64,000 nucleotides of DNA, taken from the NCBI GenBank assembly GCA_026874595.1, contig CM049309.1, positions 56,429,926-56,493,925 of the forward strand, written 5' to 3'. How positions within the stretch are numbered: position 1 is the stretch's first letter; every line of letters begins with the position of its first letter. The notes beneath the pieces are model-generated. The model saw only the letters and a program-made list of their open reading frames with translations, ran no database searches and was not told the origin of the DNA. A program made the position numbers and the translations under genes. The stretch is from Sipunculus nudus. Its lineage: Eukaryota > Annelida > Sipuncula > Golfingiida > Sipunculidae. Shown here one piece after another: positions 24,906-39,100 of this stretch.

Positions 24906-26349
24906 TTCCAAAAAAGAGTGTGTGTGGTGGGGGAGGGGGTTTCGGGAGGGGGTATATACCTTCCCTCGCCATATATATATTGACGCCCCTACACTGAGAT
25001 TTTCATGGTAATCAATTTATATATTTACCACTGGAAGGAGAAAAAGAAAAGTACAAACTGTTGCAATTTGCCATTGGTAGATAAAATGAATTCCGTGACA
25101 GTATGTAAAGAATGTTAGTCAAGTCCCCTACCTTTCTCTTTCCTCTTCTTTTGGTTTCACCGTGAAAAGTGAAGTGTATGGGAGTGAGACTGGGAGTGCA
25201 ATGGTCAGACCTGGGAACCCCACTTAGCCGAGGACGTTGACAGTTAATGTTTGCGAATGTATTGGCCATGAGATCCGAGAATTAAGTAGTTAGGTCATCA
25301 GTTAAGAGAGAAAAAAAGTATTAATTCCACATATATCAACCTTAAACACATTACAAATAGGTCTTTCAATTGGTATGTTTAAGTGTAATTTTTTTCTTCT
25401 TAAAAAAAAAAACAATATTGTTTGAAAACATAATACAACGGCCTGGTAGATTTTAATAGCCGATTCCAGATACGGTGGTTAAGATAAACGTTTAAATGTG
25501 GGCGTCTAATATCTTTGTTTCATTTACTTTTGAGAGATCTCGGAATAAACGGCCCTGTTTATTCTGTCACTCATTGTCTGTTATGAATCCATACTATGTC
25601 AAGTTTCAGCTCAATTCAATGGCAAATGACTCTGTTGGACGATTCTGTTTGGCTGACCTACCCCTCAATTTTCAGAGTTTATTCGAAGTTTTTTGTGTTT
25701 TGTCTTACAGGCATATCTTAATCATGAGGACTAATACTATTTGGTTTACACAATTACCTAGAATTAGGTTACTGTGACCCATTTTAGATCTACAACTAGG
25801 TCAGCATTTCTTTATATTTTTTTTTATTTGAAAAAAAATGCAGTCTTGATCATGATGAATATTTTCTCTCAATATATCATGAAAAAAAAATAAAGTTTAT
25901 ACATGCAAGTCAGCCAAGCAAAAAGTATACGCAGTTATCATTTTAGGGACAGAATGCAGGCGTGTGCGTATAATGTACATATGTTTTCGTGTGTGGGAGA
26001 TTTCTTTTTCAACACCACGATGAATCTTATTTTCTTTTTATTAATTAAAAAATATACAAATGTTTCTTTAGAATAAAATCGAGAAAAAAACTACACACAC
26101 CAACGTCCAGGTGTCTTGATTTTATACAATACTCTTGATTATATAACACATAGAAGAACGAATTTTGGCATTTAGTATATACACTCCTGGCCCTCTGAGA
26201 GACTGATAAAAGATGAAGATTATAAAAAAAACAAGAAGTTGTGAGAAACAATATACATGGAAAAAACTTTCCTGAAATGAGCGAATCCTCTATTGAGCAT
26301 TGTCATGCATTTTTTTTGTTTTCCCATATTTATGTTAACAGGCTTTTGT
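24906..26349. other. Non-coding DNA downstream of the ferroxidase gene
   Basis: No gene recognised. A minus-strand AATAAA near 26037 could serve as the poly(A) signal of the ferroxidase gene, about 680 bases past its stop codon, but this is only a guess. Confidence 0.35.
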
Positions 26350-26385
26350 AACAAGTGACCCATGGGCAATGACGCTCAGCTTACT
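26350..26385 (+). repeat. Orphan terminus of the composite-repeat family
   Basis: aacaagtgacccatgg followed by gcaatgacgctcagc matches the inverted form of the right end of the 4730-8953 element and the left end of the copy at 39384. The rest of the element is missing. Confidence 0.7.
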
Positions 26386-26721
26386 TGCTTGACATTATGG
26401 AGTTATAATTCACAACTGTTATTCACATTTTTTATACACCTGGTGGCCATTTTTTCATACTTTGCTGGAGGACGGAAAATGGTTGTTCAGCACTTATAAA
26501 CTCACAAGAGTCATGCTTCCTGGGCGATTAACATCCTATTTTCCCCAAATGGCCCACAGAAAACATGACATCGTGACGTTAATTGATTTTTCAGGGAATT
26601 TGCCCATGATTTCCCTGGATCCAAGTTAGAAATTTCTAGATTAAATAACTTGTGCCTTATTAAAACTTGGACTAACGGAGGTACGACGCGCAAAGGGTCA
26701 CCGCTAAATCTAAGATGACAT

Positions 26722-27128
26722 TCAGTCAGCTGGGTTAAAATTAGCAGCAACCCTCAAAACCAGCAAACTAATAAGAAGCCACTCTGAAGAGGATTTTCCC
26801 GATGCACCTCTACTGGCCGGAGGTCCATCCTTTGCGAGCACGTGGTACGTGGTTTCCATGCCAGCAGTCACGTGATCATTCACGTGACAGTGAAACAGCC
26901 ATTCGGCTGCTGTATGGGGTTCCATCTGAACCACGTGACTGGTCCCGGGGAAAACACCGACGACGTCCGTACGATGTGTGACGTCAGTAAATTGTGTTAC
27001 TGTTGTTCCATGAAAGTGTACCGTATGGGTGTCAACTTCGTCTCCCATACCAAGCAAGTACCATACAACCTTCTCTCCGACTTTCATAACCAAACCGTCA
27101 GCGTTGCCATATACACGGCCATTTATAC
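26722..27128 (-). CDS. Ferroxidase exon 13 (domain 6 and C-terminus)
   Basis: Acceptor AATTTCAG|GTATAA at 27128. Residues 939-1073 hold HTVHFHG, FPGTSHVVQMEP, the signature FHCHVNDHVTAGMETTY, and a Ser/Gly-rich linker followed by EWLLISLLVLRVAANF. TGA stop at 26722. The short hydrophobic tail with small residues before it resembles a GPI-attachment signal, though it ends in polar residues. Confidence 0.93.
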
Positions 27129-30100
27129 CTGAAATTGTAAATGGAAAGAGTTTCCGAGGGTATATCGTAAGGCAATCCAAAACATTATAATATATCTTTA
27201 TCAACATAAATACTAATATAGGCTTCTTAAATCAGAGAATTTTGCGTCAGACAATTTTTTTTCATATATTGTCCAAATACGACAACAATTTTCTCCAGCT
27301 GTAAAATATATACATATGACCAAAACAGATACTGGCAGTTAATGTGGGAATAAGCAGTTCCTTTTTCCTTTGGCCACTTTCTACGGTTTATTTACCTATT
27401 TACTTACCATGCATCTTGTTGCTTTCTTGAAAATCTTCATCCGACTTGTCGACGCCCTTAGGATCTGTACAATATTTATTGATGTTGTCATCCAAGTACC
27501 AGCTATAATTCTCGTCTGTGACTGCGAATAGGACAGCAAACTCTCGGTCTACGTCTTTCCGTTTATTGTCTTTCCCAAGAGTTCCTCGACGACATATCAC
27601 CATCGGACCAACCAGGCCGCTGTTTGTATCTTGATGTGTGTTCAGTGTGGAGAAATATGGGTGTGCGATACAGGCGGGGTCTTTTGGGCCTGGGCCGTGG
27701 GAGGGCAGCACGTTCCATTTATACTCGACCGTCTGCTGCGGATCGACTTGACCAGACACGTTAAGGAGGGCGCTGGGCGAGCCGAGTGTATAAGCTCTTG
27801 ATGCTTTATTCTTGAAGACAATCTTGATGGTTTCTCCTACTTCAGTTTTTATATACGGGCCTAACATGTGAAGATGTTTCTCCTCAGCAGAGCGGACTTT
27901 CTCTTTCGTGAAGGACGAATCGGTAAATTCTCGGAACAAAGCTTTCTTGTATTTGGAGCCGATTGCATGAGGTCCACTTTTAACAAACACAGATGCCCTG
28001 AAATGATAATTAAATAAATGAGTAAAAAGACTCATCACTCTGTCAGGAGTGATGTATTTCTAAACTCTCAGACTCCATTTGAAAAGTTACACGGGGATTA
28101 GAATAAGTTTGACTAAAGTATCATTTGTAAATTTGGAAATTCTCGATTCATGCCAATATGAAATGCTGATCACTGATTTTACCAATTTTAGCTTTTCACA
28201 TAATACGATTCCATCTCAGCTGAAAGTAAGATTAGATTGAAATTGATATAGAAAAGCCCTCTGTTATGAACGTCCCTTTCCCTACATACGGATAATACAT
28301 ACTTTCATAGGAATAAATTGTATTCAGAAGAAAGGTTATAATTACTCCTCGTCTTTATCGAGTGGTTGCTTGGTTTTAGGACTGATGTGGTTAATGGGGG
28401 TGTAGTCCCACTCCTGTTCTATCACTGCCAGATAATACGTCCGGTTGGCGGGTCGGTCTGGTTCACTGACGTCACGGCGGCCACACGGGTTTACTCGGTA
28501 CTTCATCTTCATCCCGGCGTTAAAGTGTTCATTGGTCCAACAGATCAACGGCCAATTTCCTAATAATGCGTAATCTGTCTCAGTATATATATTCACGTCA
28601 ACTGGTAAAAATCCGCACACGTTAACCTTTGGTCCCGTATTAGCATCTCAATTATAATTCAACAATTCATGGCTTGGGCACTGCACTTGCAATAAATGCA
28701 TTTATATACAAGTACTTGTAGTCTAGTGGTCATTTCCATACGTTTGTGTATGTGGTAATTGATGGGTTGGAATTTTACGACCCATTTATTGTTACCTTTA
28801 AAATATAAAAGAGTGTCTATTATTTTTTTTTTAGAAAAACAGCGTATATCATAATTTCAGATCAACTTTGGTAGTATTCATTGGACGTGCTCTGCACACG
28901 TTCATATTGGAGCCCTGCTAGGCTTAGTCAAATGATGCAACCGTCTTCTTCCCTGACGAAGTAAATACATGCATGTATCACATAAAGGACTAGGGGTTTC
29001 AATCAAAGTATATATATATATATATACTTATTTAGTTCACATTATGACATGGTATCCTTGAAAAATAAACCTTTTCCACGCATAAGTTAGTATGAACCTA
29101 GTCTATAACTTACATTATCACTTATACAAAACTTACAGCGGTTACAGCGAGCCCTCTTTAGTACTGAATGTGCGCTCTGACATCTCTTTTGTCACAGTAC
29201 CAGAATACCTCAGAAGGGACCACCTCCCGGTAACGGTGCAATAGTTGCCCATCCATTCGGAACACCTGGGTCGAATCCGTTGGCTTCTAGCCTTTTAGTT
29301 GTACATTTTGGCCGCCATGGAAATATTCCGGCAAGGACAAGGCCATTGGCAGGTCAACCGCACACCTGCTGTGAGCTTTGCAAGAGCTAAACATTGTATT
29401 TTGTGTACAGCTACTGCCAATCCTCACATAATCTACCTAAAAAGCTATTTGCAAGAAACACAGGATACGGTACGCTCCCGAGGCAGCGGAAATCTTGCGC
29501 TTCTAAAGAAGCAACTGATTTTCACGCTGCCAGCTTTGACCGTTTATGATATATTTAGACACCAGGTGGCGGTTTGTTGTCCACTGAAATAAACGTGCGT
29601 ACGATGTGACAAGCAGCCAATCAGATGCTAATAAACAAACACTCGACAGGCATCCTGGCTCCGCCCATTGCCGCGCTTCAAGCGCCGCTTGAAGAGTTTC
29701 TGGTCGAATTTAAATTGCTCCCTCTGCATTCTCGCATCATCGACCGATTCGATTATGACATTATTACTGTGTTAGCGTAGCCATGTATCTGTTGTCTGCA
29801 GAACTGAAACCAGCCAGCGAGGTGTGCACGCAGCCTTTGTTGTTACGTTTCGTTTGAATTACAGCTCACCGGCCGAGCATCCTATGTGCCCAAGGCCCTA
29901 AGCAAACCACGTCAGGGGCAATTCTCTCTGAGCCTGTGGCCTGTTCAGACGGTTACGCTGGGGGATGAGCTGTCGCTCAAAAAGAAATTAATATGATTGG
30001 CTCCGTGTATTCCTCGCTTGACTTTGTCTTCCAGCACAAGGTCACATCTGATTGGACAAAAATACAGTGCTCCCCTCTGGTGTTGCAATTCAGGATACGA

Positions 30101-33100
30101 GGTCATAACAAACAGCGCCTTACGATATAGGAAGTAGCCCTATAGGTAAAGCGCTGTGTAAAGAGCGTAAGGATACGGTTCACGCCAGGAAGTCCACCCC
30201 GAGTGGTCGATGTATGAGGTATTTGTTATAAACTGATCTTTCTTGTTAAATAATGTTTGAACCTGGTTATAGATGATGTTTAGCAACATGTCAAGCCCAT
30301 AAAATATACATTATGATGGCAAATAAATCTATTCTTCGTGGAAACTGATCTTATCTTAGACGAGTCATTTGAAATGGAAACCCGGTGGATTTCCGGCAAA
30401 CCTCTCAAATATTTATGGTCCATCATTGGGCCATAGATACACCCGAAGTAAGAAGCCAAAAGATTCGGCCGAGGTGTTCCGAATGGTTGCCTGTCTTCAT
30501 TCCTCCAGTACTGTTACGTCATCCAACAGTGCTCCGAAGAGCCTGAGACTGACGGTTGACACTATGTACCAAAGGTGAAAATGTAACAAAAAATTTACTT
30601 AAGCAGAATCCACGATCATTCCCCTTTTACACGGTAAATGCAAATCGGTCTCAACCCGTTTTCAATGCGTTTACTTGGTTATCCAAAGCGTTTTCAAACC
30701 TCTTTTTAGCTAAAACGCTTTGGATCAAGCTCGGGAGGTTGTTTCAAACCGTTTTGGCAAAAACGGTTTGAAAACGCTTTGCTAAGCTGTCGTGTGAACG
30801 CTCTAGCACGGTTTACCAATTATCAAGCAGCAGTCGGTCACAGCCCCAGGCGCGTATGCTTGTGTCAGCTTGTGGTCACATCGTTCCAAATGTGAAATGT
30901 ACACATCATGCATTGGTGCTAGATGCCTGTGTGCACACACAACACGCTTTTAAACCGATTTGGCCAAACCGTTTTGGAAACGTTTTGTGTGTGAAAATGG
31001 TAACAGGACCTAAGCAGCAGTTTGTCACCTTGACATGGATATTTTGAAATGATTTGAATCGGAAATTAAAGGCCAAAACCAATTATCTGAAGCGACAGAT
31101 ATCTCGACCATTTTTATAACACTGCTGTCTTGATTCCCAGTCCCATCGGTTTGTTGATTAAGGTTTATAGGCCTCATGCGAACCTGTGTAATGGAACAGA
31201 CATCAGGTATAATCTTTTTGTAGATAATATACTTATATATTTAATATAAAATATACTTACTTTTTTCAAGTACATGTGTAACAAGTACCTGTACGAAGTA
31301 CTGACATTTTGACCAAGCCTGATGTTGTTCAGATAACTTTAAATACAATTGAAAGGTCTCGCATCTCTTCTTCATACACAAAGGGTGCTGCCAAACTTGC
31401 TTCAGCAAGTGCAATGAGCAGATACACCACCATATTGTAAGCAGAAAGTTTAAAAGAAACTATTTATTTTACTCTGAGAATTCCGAACTTCCACAGTTAT
31501 CATTTTGGTGCCATATGGATGCCTCATATCGAGGGCCCTCAGAGATGCCAAAATTACCACCATTTAATAGAACCTTCCTTGTGGTCCCTATCCTTTGACA
31601 TGCTACATATAGGTGGCGCAACAAGCCATGATGAGTGGATATTGTTAACTTACATGTATGATAATGAGATGTGTGTAATTTTTACTCAAATGGAAGCCCA
31701 GATTGATGGCACACAAAATTGTAGGTGGCGCCACCAGCGTTGTATACAAGATAAAGCTATCCATGATCTATAGAGTTCCAAACTTTCAGACCGATCAGTC
31801 AAACTACTTCTGACATATGCGCATGAATGGGACCTACGCAAAAATGTTTGTAGGTGGTGCCACTGGTCCTGTGTATCAGACAGCTATCCAAGATGTATGA
31901 CAGCAACATTTCAAAGAGACGTGTTCAATCTTTCCTGAAATATGTGCATGGATGTACCTAACGAAAAAGAAAGACAATTGTAGGTGGTTTCATCAGCCTT
32001 GTGTCTGAGAAAGCTTTCCGTCTATATATGTCAATACAGGCGGTGCTTGTGGACCAACGAGACACCAATCCAACAACATTTCACATGTGACTGATTTTTG
32101 CATGACGTTTTATGGTACCATTCCTGAGATATTATGGGTCAATGGACGGACGACAGAAGACGGACGACGCCGAGCTATCTATTAAACGCATAGATTCGCT
32201 AAAACCCTGCGAGTTATATTTTCCATGGCTGGATCAGACCTCAGACCAGTTTCAAGTGAAATCAAGTGATCATTCTACAAATGTCCTGTCGCTCGAATAT
32301 CCAAGTATATACCTGTATTGTCCGGTTTCATTTTGATCGTTGCCAGGGAGCCAGGGAACACAGGCAGTGCGGATCTTTGTTGTTCGTGGTACGTGAATGC
32401 GTTCCCACCGAACGTCAGGGTGTGAAGATCCGACTCTGTACCAAGTCCAAACACGTGCCAGTTTACATTGTCTCCTGCACACATCTCTAGACTCGGCATG
32501 TTGTTGTACACGTAGCCGTTGATGCCTGGAAAAAAATATATATATATATATAAAATGATTTAACCACCTTTACGGAAACACATATTGGTACTTAAGTTTA
32601 TAACAGACATATGAGTTCTGATATGAGTTGTGATATAAAGTAGTCCCAAAAAAGCAGTTATTATAGTTAAAGGGTTTCATCTGACCGAGCAAACATGTTG
32701 CGGTCCTCACTCTCCTGACATGTATGAAAGTGCCGTCACTGGGGGGGTAGCTCACGCATTTTTACATGTTTCCTATTTTTCCTATCATTGCCTGGCACCA
32801 CCGTATGCCCGACAGCAAATTTCTTGATAGTTCATATCCTATCATTAAGATTTGGTCTGATTTGCATAATTTATCCTTTTACAAATCAGTTTTGAATACA
32901 TGATGTACTATTTGGTTTATTCGGTATGTGGAGATCATCATGTCTTTATAAAATCATTCTAAAGAGATGGGCATTTCTGAATATCTGGAGTTTTGTATCC
33001 GATTTGGAGACTTTTTCTGTTATGATACTGAGTACATCATATTTTAGAGTATCTACTACTATTTACAGTTTCTTACTCAACTTTTTTCAGTGTTTGATAA

Positions 33101-36100
33101 GTTTATCTATGCCGTTTACATAATTACACACATAATGACTGTGTTAGGGAAACGCGTTTTGTTCTGTAATTATTATTTTATTGGGATTAGGAGTCCACTA
33201 AATAATCCTCCGACAAAAGCCCGGTACTTAAGAACCGGGGCGCAATCAGGATTTTGGAAATCGAGGGTTAAAAGCGAGGAAGATTTGGAAAACCTAAAAT
33301 AGGTCCTCAGGTCCGGAAAAGGGGTTGGTCCAGAGCCCCTGGAGCCCCTTCTTTGGATCCGCTACTGAAGGACAATAAAGATTTACCGGAGATATCTTGT
33401 GACCATATATCTTCCTTATGCTGATAGCCATTTACAAGTAAAAGTTTATGAGCCGATACTATCAAGGCAGAAGCGGATCCAGGGGGGGGGGGGTCCAGGG
33501 GGTCCGGACCCCCCCCCCCCTTTTTCACCCGAAGCAACCTTTTTTAAGGGATTTTAGACGTAATTTTGCGGCCTGGACCCCCCCTTTTCCAGACATGATG
33601 ACCTTTTTTTTAAGATTTTCATTAGTCCTCCTGGGTTGGACCCCCCTTTTCCTAAATCCTGGATCCGCCCCTGCAGGGTCGGAATCACAGAGTCTCCGAG
33701 ACCTTTTTAGAAGTTTTTCTTTGGAAACATGACCGGTCTCTTATGCCCTAACACTGGATTACATAAGATTTTTATATACTTACTGTGCATGGAGTTGGAC
33801 TCTCGGAAGTCTTCGTCGTCTAAATCAACTGAAGTATCGGTGCAGTATTTCCGAACGTTGTCCTCGATGTACCAGGACTCGTTCTCATCCATCACCATGA
33901 AGAAGAGGAAGAACTCCTTGTCCACGCCGTCCTGTAACGGCACAAATCTACTGTCTCACACGTGACGTAATAAAACTAAATATTGATGTAAAGAGATTCT
34001 CATTCATACAGGATCGTAAATTACAATCTCCTCAGTACTTAACATGTTGACAGAGACACTAACATTATTTGTATAACAGATTATAAAATGTTTGTGTTAA
34101 ATGTCTATTTTTTTAAATATTAATACTTTAGTGAAGAACATTTATGGACAATGATTTCATAGATGCCGATGTCAGTTTAACCTAGTATCCCCTTTTAAAT
34201 AAAAATTACACACAGGCATTTCTGATCAGATAATGCAAGTTATACAATGAAATGGTTTTGGTAATGGCAATTAAAATCATAGCTATAATATTTTGAAAGG
34301 TAGAAACTGTATTTGCAATGAGAGACAGAGGAGAGACCTGTTGGTTGTGAAACAAGGTATCCTTTCGACAAACAAGCATGGGTCCTACGAGGCCGGCGTA
34401 CGTGTCCCTGGGGAAGTTTGAGGAGTAATATATACGGGTCACGCAGTCTGGATCCTTTTCTCCAGGTCCCATGGATTCCGGAACCGTCCAGTCATACACA
34501 CGTGTAGATCCAGGATTAGTTGATGCATCTTCGAAAGGAAATAATTGATATACATTAGCCGTTTTATCATGGTTAGAGGTGTTACTGATCAATAATGTTT
34601 CAAAAATATACTTTATATTTTTTTATTCTAGATCTTCAAACAATATTTTCATGCTGCAAATCCTAAAATCACAATTTACTGGTGAATTCTGGTCAATTGA
34701 ATATGATCATCTTAGTCGTGACATTTTAAACCAATCCTTTTGCACCATCACATGGTAAATACAACCACGATAAAACCCTTTTTCAATGGAAACTGAGCTT
34801 TCATATGGCAATCCAAACTCTGAATAAACGAAATCTATCGAACTTCATAGTGTCGACTTTTCCATCAAATTTCACTTAGAAAGAGTCACATTCAGTTTTG
34901 CATATGTTGTGTGCCATTGCAACGTTAAATATGTGTTGGTCCTGAATTTGTTCTGAGAAATTCTGTATGCCTCAAGCTCTGCGACCTCTTTGTGAGTAAG
35001 AGGTGTAAAATGTTTGGTGTAAAACGACAAGACATGTACATACGTTCTCCATGGTCGGAAACCGCGAAGTGTACTCCTCGTGCTTGGAGGGAGTACTTCC
35101 TGTCCGCCATGTTCTTGAAGTGAATGCGGATCCTTTCCGATACCTCTGCCCTAATTACTGGTCCAAGAATTCCAAGATGCTGTTGGTGTTTTGTCACTGG
35201 TGTTTTCGTTTTGAAGGTGGCGTCCGTGTATTGAACGTACTTGACTTTCTTGTATGTGGATCCAATCCTTTTAGGACCCGGCTCAAAGAAAGGCACAGAG
35301 TAGCTGCAAATTTATATTTATATAATATTACACTGAAGTTAGTATAAAAGTCGTAATAGTCTAAAATGATATACTTTTTGTAGAAAATGGAGGGACATCC
35401 ACCTTTCCTGTCATTAAAGAACAGTGGTTTGACTGACAGACGATAAAGTAGACATGACAGTGATCTGGCAGACCCTAAAATATTATAGCATCCCTCTGAA
35501 GCCCAAAGTCTCTCTGACGAAACCAGCCCCAAAGTCACTGGTATTCCCAAAGTCTCTCTGACAAAAACCAGCCCCCAAGTCACTGGTAATTCCAAAGTCT
35601 CTCTGACGAAACCAGTCCCCAAGTCACTGGCAATGCGGAATCGTTAGCATGTTTAAGACTTGAGTCAGGCCGGTGCTTTTCTTGTCTCCGTTGGTATTTT
35701 CATGTCGATCCACCGCGCTATGACGTGTGTCACTTATCAGCCATTAGGCATCCAAACAACCCTTATTCAGAGAGGGCTCGGACGTTTCTGTGATTAAAGC
35801 ATGATATCAAAGACTCACGAGCAAGCACAAGAAAAGGAGACTGATCGTACAATGTAAGCAAGGACAGAGATCTTGAGATCAACATCCGAAAGACGAAGAA
35901 CCTGTACGTTTCAATGCGACTCTCTAAAAGATCCAATCACGATAGATGAAAACAGGATGTCAACCACTTCACCTATATACCTACTACCTAGGCAGTATTC
36001 TTAATAAACAAGAGGTAGTGAGGAAAACATTAAAGCTAGGACCAACAAAGCTCGACAGGCTTATGCGACTAGGAAACCGGTATGGGTTAGCAAGGATATC

Positions 36101-39100
36101 AGCCATAAACTACAAATCTTCCACTCTTATACCAAATACTTCTGTATAAGTCTATGACACCTCGACGCGAAAGGGACAAGCTGCATGGTTTCACCGAACC
36201 TGTATCTGCTAGGTACAACGCATCTGGTGGTCAAAATAAATTTCGAATCTGCAATGGCACACTACAACCCGGAGAAAATCAAGAAAAAATGTGAAAATTG
36301 TGAGAGAACCTATTATACGCTTCCCCACAAGAACCTGAACTGGAATCCTGAAAGCAGGAGACGAAAAGCGAGGTCTGTTCTCCTTGTTCAATGCGAGTAT
36401 ATTACAGACAACTTACCTTGTTGATAGACAGACATGGCAGTCCAGGATACAGAAAGAGGGAGACTTTTAATGATTGAACTAATGAGCTGTGTTACAGAGA
36501 AGATAAAGAGTATTACTAATGATATTCATTTAAAAAAACTAAATGAGGCTAGCCATACAGAGCATATGTGTGCGTGTGTGTTACCTGTTCGGCTCTGTAA
36601 GGCTACCACCATCATATAAATTAAGTCCGCTGGGCGCATAGTTCCATTCTATTGGTTCCGCCGCTATGTAGTATTCTCTGGGAGTTCCTTCGGGGACGGT
36701 CGAGGTAGAGTTACACTCATCAACTTGGAAATGTCCAAACATCCCCGCTGTTGATAAAAAATGCAATAAGTGGTTTGTACCACACAAGAACTCATTATTC
36801 CACTACTAGGGTGACTCACTATTTACACACTGCTCATTATTTACAAGATTCTACATATCAGGGTCGTATTCATAGGGGGCGCAAAGGGGCGCCCCCCCCC
36901 TTTTTTTTAAATTCTGCTAACACTTATGCAAGTCAGCTACTGGCAAGTGTTATGTTTGTTAACCCACATTTATGTTATGTTTAAATATTCAAGTATACAC
37001 ACATAGATAAAATATGGCATTTTAAGTAAATAAATGTTTTCATGTTTCTTTATGCACGGATGTGGTAATGTTAGTCCCATATGGAAATGAAAGAACAAAA
37101 GCTTAGCCAGATATTGTCTGTAATGTAATCTAAAATCAATAATGGCAAGTGATGAGACAGAAATTAAAAAGACCAATCATGTCTGACGTCACCTGAGCAA
37201 ATGGTGCCCCAAAGTCAAAACTATACATGCGGTTCAGAAATAACATGCACCGGAAACTGGATAGGTTTACAAGGCGTCATTTGATTGGACATAATCTTGA
37301 TGTAGTTCTGTCATCGGAAGAAAAGTATTGACATTACAAATGTTAATCGTTATCATGGTATCATGGTATCATGGTATTTAACCTGCCTTGTCTAAAATAA
37401 CATCTTTTGTTGCCCAGTGAGTCTACGCGAGTCACTTGACTGGTTGAACGATAGCCTTGATTATATAGGAATATACGGTTAAGACCAGAATGGCATTTTT
37501 GCATTTTTACATTTACACAGGCGCTTAATCAGGCGTAGCATTGAAAACCAGCTGCAGATGACCAGTAACCAGTGAACGTGGCCCGAAAACCCTAAAAAAT
37601 GATGTGACCAAGATGAATGACAGAGCGTGAGAATCAAGGTGCTGAACCATTTACCATAAGTTATAATAAAATAACTGGCAATTTACTTACCCATGTGATG
37701 GTCGAACACATTACACTCAAGGAGCCAATGCCCTGGAGCATCGGGTGTCATGGCGACCGAGACCAGGTCGGCAGGAAACAAATTCAGTCCGTCAGATCTG
37801 AATAAAAGCAAAATATTGTTTTTATAGTGTGGTTTCATTTCTTCAGTGTGGCACTTTTTAATCGAGGATATACACGTTTCTTATTGTCTGACTTTTAATA
37901 TGATAGTATATATGCGCATACTGAGAAAGTTTCTTTCCACTGACATCGGCACTCTGAGCATTATTCACCTAATAATACATTATTTACTGACCTGTGTCCG
38001 TGTAATTGGATAGACTGTCCGTGAAACTGGACTCCGTGGATGTCCACTTCCGTGCCCATCGCCAGGACGTACCACACAACCCGGGTGTCGCGGCACATAT
38101 TGACCACCGGTAAATTGTTGTAAAGGTACCCGTTGATGCCGTGCATCAGGTTACTCTCCTGGAAGTCCCCGTCGTTTTGGTCAACCTTTGATGGGGTTTT
38201 CGTGTATTTTTTGACGTTCTCAGACAAATACCAGCTAAGGTTCTCGTCAAGTACCGTGAACAACAAGCCGAACTCCTTATCTACGTCGGTACGCTCACCA
38301 GCGTCGTTAAGGGTACCTGTGTATAGCATATATAACGTCATGGCTTACTGACAAAAAAGGTTTTTATTTATGACGTTATTGACATGCAAGCGAGGAACAT
38401 ACACCAGGATATTAGGCAAATTCCTCCAAGAATCACGGCGTATCTAATATATGGTCATGTATGTTATTCTTTAAAACAGGTCATGGAAAATATCAATACA
38501 TGCCTCCGCAAGGAGGGTATGCGTTCCTTCCCGTTCCTTTGTGTGTGTGTGTGTGTGTGTGTGTGTTTGTTCACAACATAACTCACGCAATCCTGAATGG
38601 AATCTCAAGAAATTTTCAAAGCATTTCTGGATTGGGCCAATAAAGAATCGATGAGATTGTGGTGTGGATCCGGAAAATGAACCGGATCCAGGAAGAATAT
38701 CCAAAAAAGACACTTATGCACGATTGAACCTGGGAATATGATCCGAATAAGTAAATGGCAGAGGTCTGCATTCATTAGAATGTATATTACTAGTTACTTT
38801 ATTCAATCACTACTACTATTAAAAATTATACTACTTTTAAACAGATATGAAGAAGAAAATGATTAATACCCTTTTTACAGGTTAACATGATTCCAATAAG
38901 CCCCGTGTTTGTGTCCTTTTCTGGGAGGACGTGGGAATGGTAGACCCAGGGAAGGCAGTTCGGATCATCTCCGGTAGGCGCCTCTGTATCCCCCACATTC
39001 CAGATGTAGGTGTGGGTGCCTTGAGGCGGAACCTTGTCGTCTGCCTTATCAGTCCCGTTAGTTCCGTCGATATACATTGCCCCTGAAAAAAATATATTTA

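Larger units (their letters stand above)
28560..32312. other. Ferroxidase intron 10
   Basis: Holds the complete TIR element at 29471-30169, a hairpin-rich segment (30600-31010) and a diverged composite-repeat fragment (31500-32180). The remainder (28602-29470, 30179-30600) shows nothing recognisable. An (AT)n run lies near 29008-29026. Confidence 0.6.

Noticed and set aside
26842-27132. Plus-strand open frame of 96 codons
   Set aside because: It is the antisense of the ferroxidase last exon, which carries clear copper-binding motifs.
29230-29290. tRNA or tRNA-derived SINE from a B-box-like gggtcgaatcc
   Set aside because: No matching A box, acceptor stem or poly(A) tail could be placed around it.
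30369-31047. Small plus-strand genes
   Set aside because: Short frames crossing a hairpin-rich repeat inside ferroxidase intron 10; no domain resemblance.
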